Below, one piece after another: positions 1 through 6,101 of a DNA stretch of 7,924 nucleotides; the first letter of the stretch is position 1; each line of letters begins with the position of its first letter. The notes beneath the pieces are model-generated. The model saw nothing but the letters and a program-made list of their open reading frames with translations, was not told where the DNA came from and did no database searches. The DNA lies in the NCBI GenBank assembly GCA_913061345.1, contig CAJXTZ010000077.1, positions 1-7,924 of the forward strand, written 5' to 3'. The position numbers and the translations under genes are program-made. Origin of the DNA: an uncultured Erythrobacter sp. (GTDB taxonomy: Bacteria; Pseudomonadota; Alphaproteobacteria; Sphingomonadales; Sphingomonadaceae).

Positions 1-49
1 ACGAGATCATGCCTAGTCTCGTGGGCTCGGAGATGTGTATAAGAGACAG
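1..49 (+). other. Illumina Nextera i7 adapter remnant (non-genomic)
   Basis: These bases match the Nextera index-2-side adapter structure. The tail of the P7 flow-cell sequence (ACGAGAT, 1-7) is followed by an 8-base index (CATGCCTA, 8-15, which I recall as i7 index N706), the read-2 transposase linker (16-30) and the 19-base Tn5 mosaic end finishing in AAGAGACAG at base 49. This is library sequence left on the contig end, not biology. It stays open in the frame of the downstream gene, and a GTG at 35 gives the bogus N-terminus MYKRQ. The match is from memory of the adapter but is contiguous over all 49 bases. Confidence 0.97.
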
Positions 50-913
50 AACCCCGACCTGTTCGAAGAAACGTCCGACAGCTACACCTTCGGTGTGGTG
101 CTGCAGCCGCTGGCCGTTCCCGGCCTGACAGTCACGGCGGACTACTTCGACATCACGATTGACGATGCGATCACCACGATCGGTCTCTCCACGGCGTTCG
201 ACCTGTGCTTCAACCAGGTGCAGGACCAGAACGACACGGTCTGTGCTCCGTTCTTCGGTGGCAGCTCGATCCGTGAAAACGGCGTCATCACGACGGCGAA
301 CCCGCCGCTCCTGGGTGGTCAGAACATCGCGACGCTCGGAACGTCCGGTATCGACCTTCAGGTGTCCTACGGTCTCGACCTGCCCTTCTCCGCGCTCGGA
401 AATGGTGCATCGGATCTCAACTTCTCGTTCCTTGGAACGTGGACCGAAAAGTATGAGTTCGAAGCCTTTGAAGGTGCTGACGTGCTCCAGTGTGCCGGCC
501 AGTTCGGCCTCGAGTGCGGTGAGCCGATCCCGTCATTCAAGTGGACGGCTCGTGCCAGCTATGTCGATGGTCCTCTGACCTTCTCGTCCCGCTGGCGTCA
601 CCTGTCCGCAGTGGACGACGATGACGATACGGTTGATTACGCCCAGTTCAACGGCATCGAGCGTATCGGCGCCTACGATCTCATCGATCTGACGCTTTCG
701 TACGACTTCCGCGAGTCGGTGACCTTTACGGTTGGTGTGAACAACGTGTTCGACACCCTGCCGGGTACGCCTCAGTTCGACGCGAATGGGGTTGTCACCA
801 ATCGTCCAAACTCGCTGCTGCTGGGTGATAACCAGGAACAGGCCAACACCTACCCGTCGACCTACGACGTGTTGGGTCGCGACTTCTTCGCATCGGTCCT
901 GTTCCGCTTCTAG
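50..913 (+). CDS. TonB-dependent receptor, C-terminal beta-barrel fragment (5' truncated by contig end)
   Basis: The fragment encodes 287 residues of an outer-membrane, TonB/ExbBD-energised receptor that would import a siderophore, cofactor, glycan or peptide. It opens with NPDLFEETSDSYTFG, a version of the N-P-x-L-x-x-E-x-(S/T) motif typical of the TonB_dep_Rec barrel. Near the end it carries VGVNNVFD and closes with an aromatic-terminated last strand (FFASVLFRF), the usual outer-membrane insertion signal read by BamA. Family members are often 700-1000 residues, so the signal peptide, plug and most of the barrel are missing. Two cysteine pairs (about residues 53/65 and 148/156 of the fragment) and a run of five Asp (bases 614-628) probably lie in extracellular loops. 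The ligand cannot be told from this part. The apparent GTG start at 35 is adapter sequence. The TAG stop is followed within 30 bases by a strong terminator. Confidence 0.93.
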   Translation, partial: NPDLFEETSDSYTFGVVLQPLAVPGLTVTADYFDITIDDAITTIGLSTAFDLCFNQVQDQNDTVCAPFFGGSSIRENGVITTANPPLLGGQNIATLGTSGIDLQVSYGLDLPFSALGNGASDLNFSFLGTWTEKYEFEAFEGADVLQCAGQFGLECGEPIPSFKWTARASYVDGPLTFSSRWRHLSAVDDDDDTVDYAQFNGIERIGAYDLIDLTLSYDFRESVTFTVGVNNVFDTLPGTPQFDANGVVTNRPNSLLLGDNQEQANTYPSTYDVLGRDFFASVLFRF

Positions 914-937
914 GCGGCAGACCGAGCGAACATTCGC

Positions 938-976
938 AAAAAAGGGGCGGGGGACCTTCGGGTCTCCCGCCTTTTT
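938..976. terminator. Bidirectional rho-independent terminator between convergent genes
   Basis: A long GC-rich hairpin has its left arm at 944-956 and right arm at 961-973, closed by a TTCG tetraloop (957-960). About 13 pairs form, three of them G-T. The stem is flanked by six A (938-943) on the left and five T (972-976) on the right, so either strand carries a U-tract after the stem. It lies 25 bases after the receptor stop and 59 bases beyond the methyltransferase stop, so it can end both converging transcripts. Confidence 0.9.
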
Positions 977-1034
977 GTGCGTGTAACAAATTTGCTATCA
1001 GCAGCCCATTAGCGCGGCCGAATGCAGCCGCCGC

Positions 1035-1958
1035 CTAGCCTGCCAGCGTGTAGGTGCGGTAATCGGCGAACGGGTCGGGCGAGCGGCCATCGGTCAGCAT
1101 CGCCTCGTCGCGCAATTTCAGGCCTGCTTCGGCCAGCACATCGATCATGCTGTCGGCATCGCTTGCAACCGTGGCCGCTGCTTCGAGCGAGGTAATGCTG
1201 CCCAGTTCGTTCGCGGCCTGCGCCTCGATATCGTCGAGTACCGCAGCAACCCGTTCGGGATCGTCGTTCCGGCCCAGATGCAATGTCTGGCGGATCGCTT
1301 CGGCAATTTCCCAGGCGGCAGAGCCTTCGCCATGTACCTCCGCGCCCTTTGCGGGTGCTTCCTCTATCGCGAGCGGAACAGCAGCGTTGCCTGCCTTGCG
1401 CAGCGCCAGGCTTCTTCGCGCTTGTGTTGGCAGACCCCGTTTCTCAATCGCCCACCGGATCTGTTCGCGCCGCTTGCGGTTATGCGCGACGATAGGGCCA
1501 TTCAGCCGATGCGTGACAAGGCCCAGAACGCCGCCCGGTTGCAGCACGCGCGCAATCTCGGCCGCTATTCGGGTAACATCGCCGTACTCGAAGCCAAACT
1601 GGCTGGTGACGGCAGAAAACCGGTTGTCGGGAAATGGCAGGTCTTCCATCTCGACACCGCCTTGCAAGGTGATCCCCTTGGGCGCAGCGGGCAGGCTTTG
1701 CGCCCGATCGACACCGGTAAGTTTCAGATCGCGTCGCACCTTTGCTATTTGTAGCAGTACCGCGCCGTCTCCTGTCGCCAGGTCCAGTAAGCGTGCGCCC
1801 TTGTTCAATCGACGGGAAAAGCTTTGCCAAACGCGTTGCTGCGTGTCGGCAATTCCGCGCCAGCCATCGGGCAGGCAACCGCCGCGGCCATTGTGTTCGC
1901 GGGCCTGGTTGCGTTCCCAGAATGTGTTCCAGGCATCATGCACGCTGGTTTCCCTCAT
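1035..1958 (-). CDS. Class I SAM-dependent methyltransferase (UbiE/Methyltransf_11-like)
   Basis: This 307-residue predicted cytoplasmic enzyme would transfer a methyl group from S-adenosylmethionine; the substrate is unknown. Motif I is LLDLATGDGA (about 57-66), with the acidic end of strand 2 at GVD (82-84). The segment EDLPFPDNRFSAVTSQFGFEY (about 105-125) matches the LPFxDxxFDxV region of Methyltransf_11 enzymes, and LQPGG (139-143) follows. The C-terminal half (about 150-307) is not diagnostic and may bind substrate. I place the start at the ATG at 1958, which overlaps the upstream TGA as ATGA. An extension to 2135 stays open but runs back into the upstream oxygenase's conserved C-terminus and looks spurious. 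It is the last gene of the three-gene operon and ends toward the bidirectional terminator. The N-terminus (HDAWNTFWERNQ) gives no further clue. Confidence 0.88.
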   Translation of the reverse strand: MRETSVHDAWNTFWERNQAREHNGRGGCLPDGWRGIADTQQRVWQSFSRRLNKGARLLDLATGDGAVLLQIAKVRRDLKLTGVDRAQSLPAAPKGITLQGGVEMEDLPFPDNRFSAVTSQFGFEYGDVTRIAAEIARVLQPGGVLGLVTHRLNGPIVAHNRKRREQIRWAIEKRGLPTQARRSLALRKAGNAAVPLAIEEAPAKGAEVHGEGSAAWEIAEAIRQTLHLGRNDDPERVAAVLDDIEAQAANELGSITSLEAAATVASDADSMIDVLAEAGLKLRDEAMLTDGRSPDPFADYRTYTLAG

Positions 1959-3640
1959 GGTGTATCCACTACTACATCGAAGGCAACGGTCGTCCGGCGC
2001 CCGGCATCGAAAGGCCGGGTACCGTGGTAGAGCGTACTGGGAAAAAGAGCGAGGTAACCCTTTCGCGGTTCCATTGTGTGGAGCGGTTCCAGGTCGATGC
2101 GCATTTCGGGCGGAGGGCGGCCTAGTTCGATCCACCCTTTCTTATCCGATCCATCGCCTTTATCCGGCGGCAATTCGCAATACAGGGCGGAGGAAACGAT
2201 CCCTTGCGGGTGAATGTGGGAAGCATGATGATGGCCGCCCGCACCCAGGCGCACGGACCATGAACCGGCAAAGGTCCAGGGCCTATCACGGTGACGCAGC
2301 AGCGGATGGTACTCGTTGGCTGCGGGCAGGCGGTTGCGGTAACTTTCCAGCGCGCTGGAAATGGAATGGCGCAGCGCCGTGATTACCGGCTCCGCACGGT
2401 CGAACAGGTTCCCCCGCGTTTGCGTGCCGCCGCGCAGGGATTGTCCCAGCGGAAAGGCGGAATTGTCGTGCAGGCGGTGGAGCAGTGGCACGGCATCGCG
2501 CAACACCGCCTCTCCGTCCGGTAGTTCCACCATCTGCACCAGCCCCTGCTGCCCGTGCAGCCATTCGCCGCGTTCGTCGCCGGTCAGTCGCCAGAGAAAA
2601 TCGCGCAAGGCCCAGGTGTTGATGTGAAATGGGTCGCTGGCAATAACCTTGTCCAGAAGGGCGCCGCAGCGGTCGTAATCCTCGCGCCCCAGCAGATATC
2701 GCGCCTCGAGCAGCCAGCGATCGGGATTCTGCAACGCCAACCCATCGAACAGGCTTTTGGCCAGGGCATCCTCTCCGATGATCCCGGCATAACTGGCTTG
2801 AAGCAGGGCAAGGGTCTCGTCGTCAGGAAAGCGATGAGCGGCGTTTTGCGCGTTCTCCAAAGCGTCGGCAAAAAGATCATGCTGTTCCAGCACGCGAATG
2901 TGTTCGCGGACAATTTGGGGATTGTCGGGCGCACGCTTCTCAGCCTCGGCGAAATGGCTGGTGAAATCGGCCTCGCCCGCGGCGAGCCTAATTTGCGCCA
3001 GCAATCGCAGGGCGGCAATCCAATGCGGTGCCTGGTGCACCAGTTGCTCGGCCAGTTCGCGCGCGCGCGCTCTCTCTCCGGCAGCATCCAACGCTTCGGC
3101 AAGCCCGAACCACGCCTCTGCATCGCGCCCGTTGACCGACAGGGCATGCTCGAAGAATTGCACCGCATCGCTTGTTCCGCGTTCCAGCGCCACTCGGGCG
3201 CGGCCGTGCAGGGCTTTCGCCCCGGAAGGGTTCAGGGCAATACTGCGATCATACCATTTCGCGGCTTGCGCAAGATCGCCCGCGCCGCGCGCGCAACCGG
3301 CACGAACGGAGCAATAACGCGCATCGTGCATTCCCTCACGTTCCAGCGGTTCAAGTGCCGCCAGCGCCTTGCCATGACGGTCTGCTGCACCAAGCGCGAT
3401 GGCAAGGTTGATGGCATATTCAAGCGAAGCTGGCACCAGTTCGGCAGCTTGCCCGAAATGACGCGCAGCGCGCGGGAAATCGGACAATTTCATCGCCAGA
3501 TTACCCGCACTGTTTGCCAGCGGGGCGTTGTCGGAGTGCTCTTGCAGCGCGGTTTCTAGCAGTTTCAGCGCGCCCGCTGTGTCACCGCGCGCCACAAGCC
3601 CTTGTGCCTGTGTACGATAATGATCGGGCGACACGCTCAC
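1955..3640 (-). CDS. TPR-repeat protein fused to putative 2OG-Fe(II) oxygenase domain
   Basis: This is a 561-residue two-part protein. Roughly residues 5-390 are tandem helical TPR-like repeats, with recurring patterns such as GDLAQAAKWYDRSIALNPSG and DAVQFFEHALSVNGRDAEAW, expected to bind a protein or peptide partner. The last ~150 residues resemble the putative 2OG-Fe(II) oxygenase family PF13759. They contain HASHIHPQGIVSSALY (about 472-487), GYLALFPSTLYHGT (about 528-541) with a likely distal iron His, and an RR(T)TVAFD segment whose Arg could bind 2-oxoglutarate. The near motif is H-x-H, not the textbook H-x-D/E, so the acidic ligand is uncertain. I chose the GTG at 3640 because it overlaps the upstream TGA as GTGA, mirroring the ATGA at the next junction. 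An in-frame GTG at 3655 would add five residues, and neither has a strong Shine-Dalgarno. The family assignment is by motif recognition only. Confidence 0.85.
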   Translation of the reverse strand: MSVSPDHYRTQAQGLVARGDTAGALKLLETALQEHSDNAPLANSAGNLAMKLSDFPRAARHFGQAAELVPASLEYAINLAIALGAADRHGKALAALEPLEREGMHDARYCSVRAGCARGAGDLAQAAKWYDRSIALNPSGAKALHGRARVALERGTSDAVQFFEHALSVNGRDAEAWFGLAEALDAAGERARARELAEQLVHQAPHWIAALRLLAQIRLAAGEADFTSHFAEAEKRAPDNPQIVREHIRVLEQHDLFADALENAQNAAHRFPDDETLALLQASYAGIIGEDALAKSLFDGLALQNPDRWLLEARYLLGREDYDRCGALLDKVIASDPFHINTWALRDFLWRLTGDERGEWLHGQQGLVQMVELPDGEAVLRDAVPLLHRLHDNSAFPLGQSLRGGTQTRGNLFDRAEPVITALRHSISSALESYRNRLPAANEYHPLLRHRDRPWTFAGSWSVRLGAGGHHHASHIHPQGIVSSALYCELPPDKGDGSDKKGWIELGRPPPEMRIDLEPLHTMEPRKGYLALFPSTLYHGTRPFDAGRRTTVAFDVVVDTP

Positions 3641-4374
3641 CGGTCGCGCAGCCACCCGCTGATGGCATAGCGTCCGCGCGGCGCAAAAGGCGGCACATAG
3701 GTCACGGCATGGACCTGTGGCACGAGGAAGAGATTGAGCGTGTTGAACCGGGGCATGTAGCCTGTTTCTATATTACCCGCTTCATCGTAGAACACCAGAT
3801 AGCCGCCCCAGTCGGGATACCAGTCATCGATGGTGAGGTTCAGCACGTAGGCGATGCGCCACCCCTCGGCGACGTGGCTGTCGTTGTGCTTGCCCAAAAA
3901 GTGGTTGGGGCCAAAGCAACTGGCGTGGCCATCGGCCTTTACCAGTTCGGGAATGCCAGTGATCTCGCGCATGAATCCGATAAAGTCGGGCGCGTTCAGA
4001 TATTCCAGCAGCAGTTCGTGCGGTCCGCCCGGATTCCATTCCTTCTGCAGCCCCTCCACCAATGAATAGCGGTTCGACCGATAGGCATAGTCGCGCGTTG
4101 CTGCGGCCTTGTCGGTTTCCTTCACCAGGTCCACAACCTGCTGGCCAAGCGCAGGGTCGCGAAGGTCCCGCCCGCGCCAGCCGTGCGGTTGCCCCGTCGC
4201 ACCTGCCTGCAAAGCCACGCCCCATTCCGTACCGCGCACCATGATTTCGCGCAGTTCGTGCGCGGTCTCTTCGGTCAGGATATCTTCTACCTGCATACGC
4301 CTGTCGGCGGCAAACCGCTTTGCCAGCGCGGCGCGATCATGGTTCGGATTGAGTTCGAAAAGGGCTTTGGCCAT
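3637..4374 (-). CDS. 2OG-Fe(II) dioxygenase (prolyl-hydroxylase-like, 2OG-FeII_Oxy_3 type)
   Basis: This 245-residue predicted cytoplasmic non-haem iron enzyme would couple 2-oxoglutarate decarboxylation to oxidation, commonly hydroxylation, of a substrate. The double-stranded beta-helix core is clear. The H-x-D iron motif is H163-N-D165 in LGKHNDSHV, followed by RIAYVLNLTIDDWYPDWGGYLVFYD. PRFNTLNLFLVPQVHAVTYV then carries the distal His222, and RGRYAISGWLR carries Arg235 to bind 2-oxoglutarate. All expected catalytic residues are present. This layout resembles bacterial relatives of prolyl 3/4-hydroxylases such as the Tpa1/Ofd1 catalytic domain. The first ~90 residues are helical and may shape substrate binding. 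The ATG at 4374 has no strong Shine-Dalgarno. It is the first gene of the operon, and its TGA overlaps the next gene's GTG by four bases. The substrate is unknown; protein or peptide proline is possible but not shown. Confidence 0.9.
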   Translation of the reverse strand: MAKALFELNPNHDRAALAKRFAADRRMQVEDILTEETAHELREIMVRGTEWGVALQAGATGQPHGWRGRDLRDPALGQQVVDLVKETDKAAATRDYAYRSNRYSLVEGLQKEWNPGGPHELLLEYLNAPDFIGFMREITGIPELVKADGHASCFGPNHFLGKHNDSHVAEGWRIAYVLNLTIDDWYPDWGGYLVFYDEAGNIETGYMPRFNTLNLFLVPQVHAVTYVPPFAPRGRYAISGWLRDR

Positions 4375-4476
4375 GGCTCGAAGATATAGGAAACCGGGCT
4401 CTTTTGCGCCAGTCCTGAGTGGATAAGTCCCCAGTCAATTAGCCACCATCAACAGGTGTCCGAACGGCGATGACAC

Positions 4477-4533
4477 AAAAAGATGACCCGCCGTGACGGC
4501 CTCCTCCCTGAAGGGCCATCTCCGGCGGGTCAT
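4477..4533 (-). terminator. Rho-independent terminator downstream of the UrcA-family gene
   Basis: Perfect 11-base arms (4483-4493 and 4523-4533, ATGACCCGCCG and its complement) enclose a 29-base loop that can itself pair through two GGCC blocks. Read on the minus strand, the stem is followed at once by C and then five T (4481-4477). It lies about 100 bases past the end of the UrcA-family gene and about 100 bases before the dioxygenase start, so it should insulate the operon from read-through. Confidence 0.8.
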
Positions 4534-4636
4534 TGCGATACCTTGTCCGGTTGCCAGTTTGGATGTGGCCAGCGTCGCATCTTACCCTACGCGCGGATCG
4601 GACGTGGTATCGAAAATCTGTCGACTGTACCCGGCT

Positions 4637-4960
4637 TCAACCGCGCTGCTGCTGTTGCTGGTGCACGCGGGTGGCAATTTCCCGTTCGAACCCTTCGACG
4701 GTCTTGCGATAGCAGCTGCGCGATTCTGAAGAGGGCAGAGCCATGCCCGAGGTGCGCCGATCGATACCGCAGACTTTCTCTGCTGCACGATTGAGGCGGC
4801 GTTCCAGAGCGCGTTGGCCATCCTGCGTTGCCAGATTGAGGTCGCTGTAGCGTACCGATACGGAATTCCCGTCGGCATTGCCTGCAATGGCGGGGGTCGC
4901 GATCATGGCGCTTGCGGCGAGCGCGGCGGCCAGTCCGGCTTTCATCGAAATCTTGGTCAT
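4637..4960 (-). CDS. UrcA family small exported protein
   Basis: This 107-residue protein of unknown function belongs to the UrcA family common in sphingomonads and relatives. It has a Sec-type signal peptide (MTKISMKAG, then an Ala-rich hydrophobic stretch) with likely cleavage after TPAIA at about residue 26, so the mature form should be periplasmic or secreted. The family core follows: SVSVRYSDLNLATQDGQRAL (about 33-52), then RLNRAAEKVCG with Cys64, and a second Cys83 in SRSCYRK, a probable disulfide pair. The C-terminus ends in five glutamines then RG. The start at 4960 is fixed by a strong Shine-Dalgarno six bases upstream. The frame continues open to 5026, but that extension has no export signal of its own and is rejected. 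It is transcribed away from bamD and has its own downstream terminator, so it is probably monocistronic. Confidence 0.87.
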   Translation of the reverse strand: MTKISMKAGLAAALAASAMIATPAIAGNADGNSVSVRYSDLNLATQDGQRALERRLNRAAEKVCGIDRRTSGMALPSSESRSCYRKTVEGFEREIATRVHQQQQQRG

Positions 4961-4965
4961 CGTCT

Positions 4966-4973
4966 TCCTCCTC
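4966..4973 (-). promoter_or_regulatory. Shine-Dalgarno site of the UrcA-family gene
   Basis: On the minus strand GAGGAGGA lies upstream of the ATG at 4960, with six bases between AGGAGG and the start codon. It is the strongest ribosome binding site in the window and decides this start over the longer open frame. Confidence 0.85.
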
Positions 4974-5200
4974 TGATGGGCTCCGGCCGCGATTTGCTTT
5001 GGGGGACGTGGGCTGGAGCGATGCATCCTATTTAGGAGAAGGACGGGATCGGAGCATCTCCTGCTCGACAGGGCCGTGGCTGGGATCGACCAAATCCGAA
5101 CGGGTTCGACAACCGGTCAACTTCACCCGACAAATGTCGATGCGGTCTCGCGCGTAACGATCCTGCGTCGTTTGCGCGTTCTGCGAAACGATAGGTGACT

Positions 5201-5215
5201 GCAGGAACTTCCTGC
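5201..5215. repeat. 15-base inverted repeat upstream of bamD
   Basis: Perfect 7-base arms GCAGGAA and TTCCTGC flank a single central C, 77 bases before the bamD ATG. The size and symmetry fit a dimeric regulator's operator, but no known regulator is recognised. Its right arm overlaps the second copy of the direct repeat TCCTGCGTCG (5210-5219). Confidence 0.45.
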
Positions 5216-5256
5216 GTCGACGATACGAGAAAGCGGTAAAGTCGTGGTGACTTCAC

Positions 5257-5285
5257 TTGGCGTTCAGCGAGAGGCTAGTTATAGG
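5257..5285 (+). promoter_or_regulatory. Candidate bamD promoter, possibly giving a leaderless transcript
   Basis: TTGGCG (5257-5262) matches four of six bases of the -35 consensus. TATAGG (5280-5285) matches four of six of the -10, with 17 bases between them. Transcription would start about seven bases past the -10, which is at or next to the ATG at 5292. There is no Shine-Dalgarno at normal spacing, which agrees with a leaderless start. This is a visual match only. Confidence 0.3.
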
Positions 5286-5291
5286 CGTGCC

Positions 5292-6089
5292 ATGATCGCG
5301 AAGCTTTCCATCCGTAGCGCGCTGCTGGGCGCCACCTCCGCAATGCTGCTGACAGGCTGTGCCAGCGGCGGCAGCACTGCCGGCGAAACCGACCTTGCAT
5401 ACGTCGCGCGCGACGTCGAATCGCTGTATTCGGCCGCGAAGGGCCGGCTCGATCGCGGTGATCTCAAACTTGCCGCCGGTCTGTTTGACGAGGTGGAGCG
5501 CCAGCACCCCTATTCGCCCTGGGCTCGCCGCGCGCAGTTGATGAGTGCGTTCTCCTACTACGCCGCGCAAGATTACACGCGCGCTATCCAGTCGGCATCG
5601 CGGTTCCTTTCGATCCATCCGGGCAACCGCGATGCGCCCTATGCCTATTACCTCATCGCCATCAGCTATTACGAGCAGATCAGCGATGTGGAACGCGATC
5701 AGGCCATTACGGAACGCGCGCTACAGGCCTTGACCGAGATCGTGCGCCGCTATCCCGAAAGCCCCTATGCCGACGATGCCCGGCTGAAGATCGACCTGGT
5801 GAACGATCACCTCGCGGGTAAGGAAATGGAGATCGGACGGTTCTACCAGCGCACCGGCCAATGGCTCGCTTCGCAATTGCGGTTCCAGAACGTTGTCGAC
5901 GATTACCAGACCACCAGCCACGCGCCGGAGGCACTCTATCGCCTTACTGAAAGCAGCCTCGCGCTGGGCGTACCCGGAGAAGCGCAGCGGTATTCCGCCG
6001 TGCTGGGTGCCAACTATCCGGGTAATGAATGGTATGAAAAGGCGTTCGAACTGATGCAGGAGCATGCCCCGGATCGCATCCAGGGTTGA
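5292..6089 (+). CDS. bamD: Outer membrane protein assembly factor BamD (lipoprotein)
   Basis: This 265-residue periplasmic lipoprotein subunit of the BAM complex would fold beta-barrel proteins, such as the receptor seen at the left edge, into the outer membrane with BamA. A lipoprotein signal runs from MIAKLSIRSALLG to lipobox LLTGC, with acylated Cys23. A Gly/Ser-rich linker follows, then TPR repeats from about residue 35: LYSAAKGRLDRGDLKLAAGLFDEVERQHPYSPW, SAFSYYAAQDYTRAIQSASRFLSIHPGN and AYYLIAISYYEQISD are the classic BamD/ComL pattern. The Asp/Glu and Tyr-rich repeats continue to the C-terminus, and the length fits the family. I chose the ATG at 5292 because the lipoprotein signal begins there; an open GTG at 5244 would bury it behind 16 residues. 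recN lies nearby, as in other alphaproteobacteria, but a PilZ gene interrupts the pair. The stop is 12 bases from the convergent neighbour. Confidence 0.95.
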   Translation: MIAKLSIRSALLGATSAMLLTGCASGGSTAGETDLAYVARDVESLYSAAKGRLDRGDLKLAAGLFDEVERQHPYSPWARRAQLMSAFSYYAAQDYTRAIQSASRFLSIHPGNRDAPYAYYLIAISYYEQISDVERDQAITERALQALTEIVRRYPESPYADDARLKIDLVNDHLAGKEMEIGRFYQRTGQWLASQLRFQNVVDDYQTTSHAPEALYRLTESSLALGVPGEAQRYSAVLGANYPGNEWYEKAFELMQEHAPDRIQG

Positions 6090-6101
6090 TTCCAAACCGG
6101 T

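Larger units (their letters stand above)
4961..5291. other. Divergent intergenic region between the UrcA-family gene and bamD
   Basis: The 331-base gap has no convincing gene and must hold two divergent promoters. Besides the UrcA ribosome site it contains four short inverted repeats: 5097-5108 (CGAAC-GG-GTTCG), 5128-5139 (CGACA-AA-TGTCG), 5201-5215 (GCAGGAA-C-TTCCTGC) and 5239-5253 (AAGTC-5 nt-GACTT). A 10-base direct repeat TCCTGCGTCG occurs at 5161-5170 and 5210-5219. A weak -10-like TAAATA lies on the minus strand upstream of the UrcA start. No tRNA or other structured RNA could be supported. Confidence 0.6.

Noticed and set aside
1..49. Tn5 mosaic end as evidence of a natural transposon
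   Set aside because: The mosaic end is joined to the Nextera linker, an index and P7 sequence, so it is a library adapter and not a genomic insertion.
1959..2135. N-terminal extension of the methyltransferase to 2135
   Set aside because: It would overlap the conserved C-terminal end of the oxygenase by 180 bases. The ATG in the ATGA overlap is far more plausible.
1147..2382. Long plus-strand open frame (411 codons) opposite the methyltransferase
   Set aside because: Its translation is Ser/Arg/Ala-rich with no recognisable motif and it is antisense to the motif-bearing methyltransferase and oxygenase. Such frames are common in GC-rich DNA.
2555..3559. Long plus-strand open frame (334 codons) opposite the TPR protein
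   Set aside because: It is the antisense shadow of the TPR repeats, with no start signal and no family features.
4375..4440. Promoter for the oxygenase operon from TTGACT at 4433-4438 (minus strand)
   Set aside because: No acceptable -10 lies 16-18 bases downstream. The TATATC-like word nearer the start has no matching -35.
5096..5116. GGTTCGA-like T-arm motif suggesting a tRNA
   Set aside because: No acceptor stem, D-arm or anticodon arm could be built around it.
5244..5291. Upstream GTG start for bamD
   Set aside because: It puts 16 polar residues before a clear lipoprotein signal peptide, which would block normal export.
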